This document shows, piece by piece, positions 60,305 to 64,000 of a stretch of 64,000 nt of DNA. Every line of letters begins with the position of its first letter. The stretch's first letter is position 1. The notes below the pieces were generated by a model. It saw only the letters and a list, made by a program, of their open reading frames with translations. It had not been told where the DNA came from and made no database searches. This DNA is from Streptomyces sp. ASQP_92 (lineage in GTDB: Bacteria; Actinomycetota; Actinomycetes; Streptomycetales; Streptomycetaceae). The position numbers and the translations under genes are program-made. The stretch is taken from NCBI RefSeq assembly GCF_025399895.1, contig NZ_JAODUA010000016.1, positions 1-64,000 of the forward strand, in the 5' to 3' direction.

Positions 60305-61339
60305 CTCCACCTCCCCCGTGGCGGGGTGGGACTGGCAGGCCAGGACGTAGCCCGCCTCGGTCTCCTCCGGTTCGAGGGCGAAGTTCCGCTCCATCCGGAC
60401 CTCGCCCTTGACCAGGAACGCCCTGCACGTACCGCACACGCCGCCCTTGCAGGCGTACGGGGCGTCCGCGCGGGCGCGCAGCACCGTTTCCAGCAGGGTC
60501 TCGCCCTCGCGCACCGGCCAGTTGCCCGAGCGGCCGTCCAGGGTCGCGGTGAGCGTGGCGTGTGCAGGGGCGGCGGCGGAGGCCGCGGGGGCCGGGGCCG
60601 CGTCCACGTGGAAGATCTCCTGGTGGACGCGGTTGCGGTCGACGCCGAGCCCGCGCAGGGCCTGCTCGGCGCCCTGGACCAGGCCGAAGGGGCCGCAGAG
60701 GAACCAGCCGTCGATGTCCGTCACCGGGAGCAGCGCGGGCAGCAGCTCGCCCAGTCGCTCTTGGTCGAGCCGGCCCGAGGGCAGCCCGGACTGCTGCTCC
60801 TCCCGGGACAACACGGTGACCAGCTGGAACCGCTCGGGGTAGCGGTCCTTCAGGTCGGCCGTCTCTTCGAGGAACATCGTCGACGCGGCGCTGCGGTCGC
60901 TGCGTATCAGGCAGAACCGGGCCTCGGGCTCGCGGGCGAGGAGGGTGGCCGCGATGGACAGGACCGGTGTGATGCCGCTGCCGCCGACGATCGCCGCGAA
61001 GTGCCCGGGGCGTGGGGCCAGCACGAAGCGGCCCATCGGTTCCATGACGTCGACGGTGTCGCCGACGGCCAGTTCCTTGAAGGCGTACGTGGAGAAGGCC
61101 CCGCCTTCCACGACGCGGATGCCGACGCGCAGCACCGGCTCGTCCGGCGCCTCGACGGCGGGGGCGCAGATCGAGTACGTACGGCGGATCTCCTCGCCCA
61201 GCACGGTGCGGCGCAGGGCGAGGTGCTGGCCGGGGAGGTGGCGGTAGGCCTCGCGGAGTTCGGGTGGGACGGCGAAGGTGACGGCGACCGCGTCGTCGGT
61301 GAGCTGCTCGACCTCGCTGACCCGGAGCGGATGGAACAT
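60287..61339 (-). CDS. paaE: PaaE: phenylacetyl-CoA epoxidase reductase subunit
   Basis: 350 residues. FAD/NAD(P)H reductase domains (RTYSICAP, VVGGSGITPVLSIAATLLA here as IVGGSGITPVLS) and a C-terminal plant-type ferredoxin with Cys ligands CKGGVCGTC and C in LACQSHP. It passes electrons to the PaaA di-iron site. Last gene of paaABCDE. Confidence 0.92.
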   Translation of the reverse strand: MFHPLRVSEVEQLTDDAVAVTFAVPPELREAYRHLPGQHLALRRTVLGEEIRRTYSICAPAVEAPDEPVLRVGIRVVEGGAFSTYAFKELAVGDTVDVMEPMGRFVLAPRPGHFAAIVGGSGITPVLSIAATLLAREPEARFCLIRSDRSAASTMFLEETADLKDRYPERFQLVTVLSREEQQSGLPSGRLDQERLGELLPALLPVTDIDGWFLCGPFGLVQGAEQALRGLGVDRNRVHQEIFHVDAAPAPAASAAAPAHATLTATLDGRSGNWPVREGETLLETVLRARADAPYACKGGVCGTCRAFLVKGEVRMERNFALEPEETEAGYVLACQSHPATGEVELDFDR

Positions 61340-61843
61340 CTACAACTCCTTGAAGTGGTCGAACGGTTCACGGCACGACACGCAGCGGCGCAGTGCCTTG
61401 CAGGCGGTGGAGGAGAACCGGCTGAGCAGCTCGGTGTCGGTGGATCCGCAGTGCGGGCAGCGCACCGAGAGGGTGAGCGCCACCGGTCCGTCGGCTGCGT
61501 GCCGGCGCGGTGGAGCTATGCCGAACTCGGCGAGCTTGCGGCGGCCTTCCGCGCTGATGTCGTCGGTGGACCAGGCGGGGGACAGCACCCGTACGACCGA
61601 GACGTGTTCCATGCCGTGGTCGTGGAGCACGCGCTCGATGTCCGACGACATGGCCTCCACGGCGGGGCAGCCGGTGTAGGTGGGGGTGAGTTCGACGCGT
61701 ACCCGGCCGGGTCCTTCGACCGTTACGCCGCGCAGCACACCCAGCTCTTCGAGGGTCAGTACGGGCAGTTCGGGGTCGGGGACGGAGCCGGCGAGGCGTC
61801 GCAGCTCGGTCTCCAGGGGGGTGGGGGCGGTGTCGGTCACCAT
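61340..61843 (-). CDS. paaD: PaaD: phenylacetyl-CoA epoxidase maturation protein
   Basis: 167 residues from ATG 61843. N-terminal MIP18/SufT-like half (SVPDPELPVLTLEELGVLRGV, YTGCPAVEAM) and C-terminal Cys motif CPHCGSTDTELL...CVSCREPFDHFK. Involved in metal-site assembly of the complex. Overlaps paaC by 7 bp. Confidence 0.9.
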   Translation of the reverse strand: MVTDTAPTPLETELRRLAGSVPDPELPVLTLEELGVLRGVTVEGPGRVRVELTPTYTGCPAVEAMSSDIERVLHDHGMEHVSVVRVLSPAWSTDDISAEGRRKLAEFGIAPPRRHAADGPVALTLSVRCPHCGSTDTELLSRFSSTACKALRRCVSCREPFDHFKEL

Positions 61844-62556
61844 GACGCCCCCGGGTGGCTGCGGTGCAGGTGCTGCATTTCGGCGAGCATCCGCCCGAAC
61901 GGTTCGGTGTGCAGGCCCTGCCGGCCGGCTCCCGCCGCCCAGGCGCCGGTGCGGGGGCCTTCGGGGACGGACAGCGTGGCGCGGCCCAGGACCGAGGTCA
62001 CCGATGCCGTCCAACGCGCGTCGAGGTCGGCCCAGTCGAGGTCCAGGCCGGGCACGGGCTGGAACATCTCGCCGGTGTAGCGCCACAGTGCCTCGCAGGC
62101 CTCCCGCATCCGCCGGTGGCTTTCCTGGGTGCCGTCGCCGAGCCGCAGGGTCCACTGCTCGGCGTGGTCGCGGTGGTAGTCGACCTCCTTGACCGCCTTG
62201 GCCGCGATGGCGCTGAACTCGCCTTCTGCCACGGCCAGTTCGCCGTACAGGAGATGCTGGTACGTCGAGAAGTACAGCTGGCGCGCGATGGTGTGGGCGA
62301 AGTCGCCGTTGGGCTGCTCGACGAGCTGGAGGTTGCGGAAGGACCGCTCCTCGCGCAGGTAGGCGAGTTCGTCCTCGTCGCCGACCAGAGAGAGCAGCAG
62401 GCGAGCCTGGCCGAGCAGGTCGAGGGCGATGTTCGCCAGGGCGACCTCTTCTTCGAGGACGGGCGCGTGGCCCGCCCACTCCCCCAGCCGGTGCGAGAGC
62501 ACCAGGGCGTCGTCGCCGAGGGCGAGGGCGGCGTCCGCCGAGACGATGGCCGTCAC
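61837..62556 (-). CDS. paaC: PaaC: phenylacetyl-CoA epoxidase structural subunit
   Basis: 239 residues from GTG 62556 overlapping the paaB stop. Ferritin-like helical protein without metal ligands: LSHRLGEWAGHAPVLEEEVALANIALDLLGQARLLL, EVDYHRDHAEQWTLRLGDGT. Pairs with PaaA. Confidence 0.92.
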   Translation of the reverse strand: MTAIVSADAALALGDDALVLSHRLGEWAGHAPVLEEEVALANIALDLLGQARLLLSLVGDEDELAYLREERSFRNLQLVEQPNGDFAHTIARQLYFSTYQHLLYGELAVAEGEFSAIAAKAVKEVDYHRDHAEQWTLRLGDGTQESHRRMREACEALWRYTGEMFQPVPGLDLDWADLDARWTASVTSVLGRATLSVPEGPRTGAWAAGAGRQGLHTEPFGRMLAEMQHLHRSHPGASW

Positions 62557-62840
62557 AGGTGCTTCACCCCTTCCGGGATCTCGTAGAACGTGGGGTGGCG
62601 ATACGGCTTGTCGGCGGCCGGGTCGAAGAAGGAGTCCTTCTCGTCCGGCGAGGACGCGCTGATCGCGTTGGACGGCACGACCCAGATCGAAATGCCCTCG
62701 GACCTGCGGGTGTAGAGGTCGCGGGCGTTGCGCAGCGCCATCTCGGCGTCCGGCGCGTGCAGGCTTCCCGCGTGGGTGTGGGAGAGCCCGCGACGGGAGC
62801 GCACGAACACCTCCCAGAGCGGCCAGTCGTGCGTGCTCAT
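62553..62840 (-). CDS. paaB: PaaB: phenylacetyl-CoA epoxidase bridging subunit
   Basis: 95 residues, canonical: DWPLWEVFVRSRRGLSHTHAGSLHAPDAEMALRNARDLYTRR. Bridges PaaAC dimers. ATG 62840 overlaps the paaA stop (ATGA). Confidence 0.95.
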   Translation of the reverse strand: MSTHDWPLWEVFVRSRRGLSHTHAGSLHAPDAEMALRNARDLYTRRSEGISIWVVPSNAISASSPDEKDSFFDPAADKPYRHPTFYEIPEGVKHL

Positions 62841-63931
62841 GCCGTTGCCTCTCCGTTCGTGTGCTGCGACTGCGACTGCGACTGCGACTGCGACTTCGTC
62901 TGTGGCCGTGACGGCTGTGACGGCTGTGACTGCTGGGTCTGTTGCTGCGTCCGTTGCGTCCGTTGCGTCCGCTGCGTCTGCTTCGTTGCGTAGGCGGCGG
63001 CCGCCTCCCGCACCCAGGCACCCTCTTCGTGGGCCCGGCGCCGCTGGGTGATCCGCTGCTCGTTGCAGGGGCCGTTGCCCTTGAGGACCTCCCAGAACTC
63101 CGTCCAGTCGATCGGGCCGAAGTCGTGGTGACCGCGCTCCTCGTTCCAGCGCAGCTCGGGGTCGGGCAGGGTGAGGCCCAGGCCCTCGGCCTGGCCCACC
63201 GCTATGTCCACGAAGCGCTGGCGCAGCTCGTCGTTGGAGTGCCGCTTGATCTTCCAGGTCATCGACTGCGCGGAGTGCGCCGACTCGTCGTCGGGCGGGC
63301 CGAACATCATGAGGGACGGCCACCACCAGCGGTTCACCGCGTCCTGCGCCATCGCGTGCTGTTCCGGCGTCCCCTGGGACAGGGCGAGCAGCAACTCATA
63401 GCCCTGCCGCTGGTGGAAGGACTCCTCCTTGCAGATGCGCACCATCGCCCGCGCGTAGGGGCCGTACGAGCAGCGGCACAGGGGGACCTGGTTGGTGATC
63501 GCCGCGCCGTCCACCAGCCAGCCGATCGCGCCGACGTCGGCCCAGGTCAGGGTCGGGTAGTTGAAGATCGACGAGTACTTCTGCCGACCGGAGTGCAGCT
63601 TGTCCAGGAGCTCGTCGCGGCCGGTGCCGAGCGTTTCGGCGGCGCTGTAGAGGTAGAGGCCGTGGCCCGCCTCGTCCTGGACCTTGGCCATCAGGATCGC
63701 CTTGCGGCGCAGGGACGGAGCCCGGCTGATCCAGTTCGCCTCCGGCTGCATGCCGATGATCTCGGAATGGGCGTGCTGCGCCATCTGGCGGACCAGCGAG
63801 GAGCGGTACTCCTCCGGCATCCAGTCACGTGGCTCGATCCGCTCGTCCGCTGCGACGGCTGCGTCGAACACCGCCTGGTACGACGCGTCCGTCCCTGCGG
63901 CTGCCGTGGCTGTCGCGGTCACTCCGGTCAT
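62837..63931 (-). CDS. paaA: PaaA: catalytic di-iron subunit of phenylacetyl-CoA 1,2-epoxidase
   Basis: 364 residues from ATG 63931 with GGGGGCCGGA upstream. Ferritin-like core with di-iron segments (AQHAHSEIIGMQPEANW, KVQDEAGHGLYLYSAAE, CKEESFHQRQGYELL, DDESAHSAQSMTWKIKR). It adds O2 across the aromatic ring of phenylacetyl-CoA. About 48 C-terminal residues are an abnormal Gln/Ser/Thr/Arg repeat tail (TQRTQRTQ, SQSQSQSQ). Confidence 0.93.
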   Translation of the reverse strand: MTGVTATATAAAGTDASYQAVFDAAVAADERIEPRDWMPEEYRSSLVRQMAQHAHSEIIGMQPEANWISRAPSLRRKAILMAKVQDEAGHGLYLYSAAETLGTGRDELLDKLHSGRQKYSSIFNYPTLTWADVGAIGWLVDGAAITNQVPLCRCSYGPYARAMVRICKEESFHQRQGYELLLALSQGTPEQHAMAQDAVNRWWWPSLMMFGPPDDESAHSAQSMTWKIKRHSNDELRQRFVDIAVGQAEGLGLTLPDPELRWNEERGHHDFGPIDWTEFWEVLKGNGPCNEQRITQRRRAHEEGAWVREAAAAYATKQTQRTQRTQRTQQQTQQSQPSQPSRPQTKSQSQSQSQSQHTNGEATA

Positions 63932-63968
63932 TCCGGCCCCCTGCCGAGCTGCTGTGCGGCTGTCCACC

Positions 63969-63988
63969 AACCGACCGATCGTTCGGTT
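63969..63988. promoter_or_regulatory. PaaR-like (TetR) operator
   Basis: AACCGACCGATCGTTCGGTT is a 20-bp palindrome with two mismatches, 38 bp before the paaA start. It contains ACCGATCGTTCGGT, matching the ACCGNNCGNNCGGT core I recall for PaaR in Corynebacterium. It likely represses paaABCDE until phenylacetyl-CoA appears. Confidence 0.65.
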
Positions 63989-64000
63989 CAATGACTTCAA

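Overview
This is a 64 kb piece of a Streptomyces (or very close actinomycete) chromosome, near the replication origin. The evidence is very high G+C, many GTG and TTG starts and start/stop-overlapping genes. The right half also follows the conserved Streptomyces order DLW-39, S/T kinase, XRE protein, tRNA-Ala, DUF5324, cyclophilin, rhomboid, CrgA, DUF881, class E sortases with PabA/TrpG, PknB, PbpA, FtsW, PP2C, FhaB, FhaA, tRNA-Leu. Exact parS sites (GTTTCACGTGAAAC, three copies) and DnaA boxes fit an origin-proximal position.

Bases 1 to about 30.5 kb are accessory DNA. The right part (about 14.8-30.5 kb) is an actinomycete integrative and conjugative element (AICE). It holds GntR regulators, a transfer module (Spd-like membrane proteins and the TraB FtsK-like translocase), a replication module (prim-pol and a RepA-like ATPase), an excisionase and a tyrosine integrase. 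It ends at a 42-bp copy of the 3' half of tRNA-Ile(GAT), taken as attR. No matching att site or intact tRNA-Ile was found to the left, so the left end probably lies outside the window.

The far-left part (0-14.8 kb) looks like cargo or older insertions: small hypothetical proteins, a MITE-like inverted-repeat relic, a secreted FG-GAP protein with a catalytically dead trypsin domain, a secreted partner, a 1,194-residue ALF-repeat polymorphic-toxin-like protein with a putative immunity gene, an IS3 relic, an amidohydrolase, a low-G+C pair of ParB-like/DUF6551 proteins and an FkbM methyltransferase.

The main regulatory discoveries are inside the AICE. (i) A roughly 61-bp leader module occurs twice, ahead of the first small transfer-region gene and ahead of prim-pol. 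It has a stem with compensatory changes, an 18-nt loop and a conserved C-rich tail at fixed spacing that could mask the ribosome binding site. (ii) Four tandem 19-bp units carrying CTAG-N4-CTAG lie between a GntR gene and a divergent seven-gene run of small, partly Cys-rich proteins. (iii) Two strong inverted repeats with CTCCT arms lie at the divergent promoter of the second AICE GntR gene, with a weaker look-alike 17 kb away.

The core region (30.9-58.9 kb) encodes growth, division and cell-envelope control: PknB/PP2C/FHA signalling coupled to PbpA and FtsW, three class E sortases, CrgA, a two-component pair, DUF2252, a J-domain protein and a rhodanese. The last part (58.9-64 kb) holds an acyl-CoA dehydrogenase with a KstR-type operator and the paaABCDE phenylacetyl-CoA epoxidase operon with a PaaR-type palindrome upstream.
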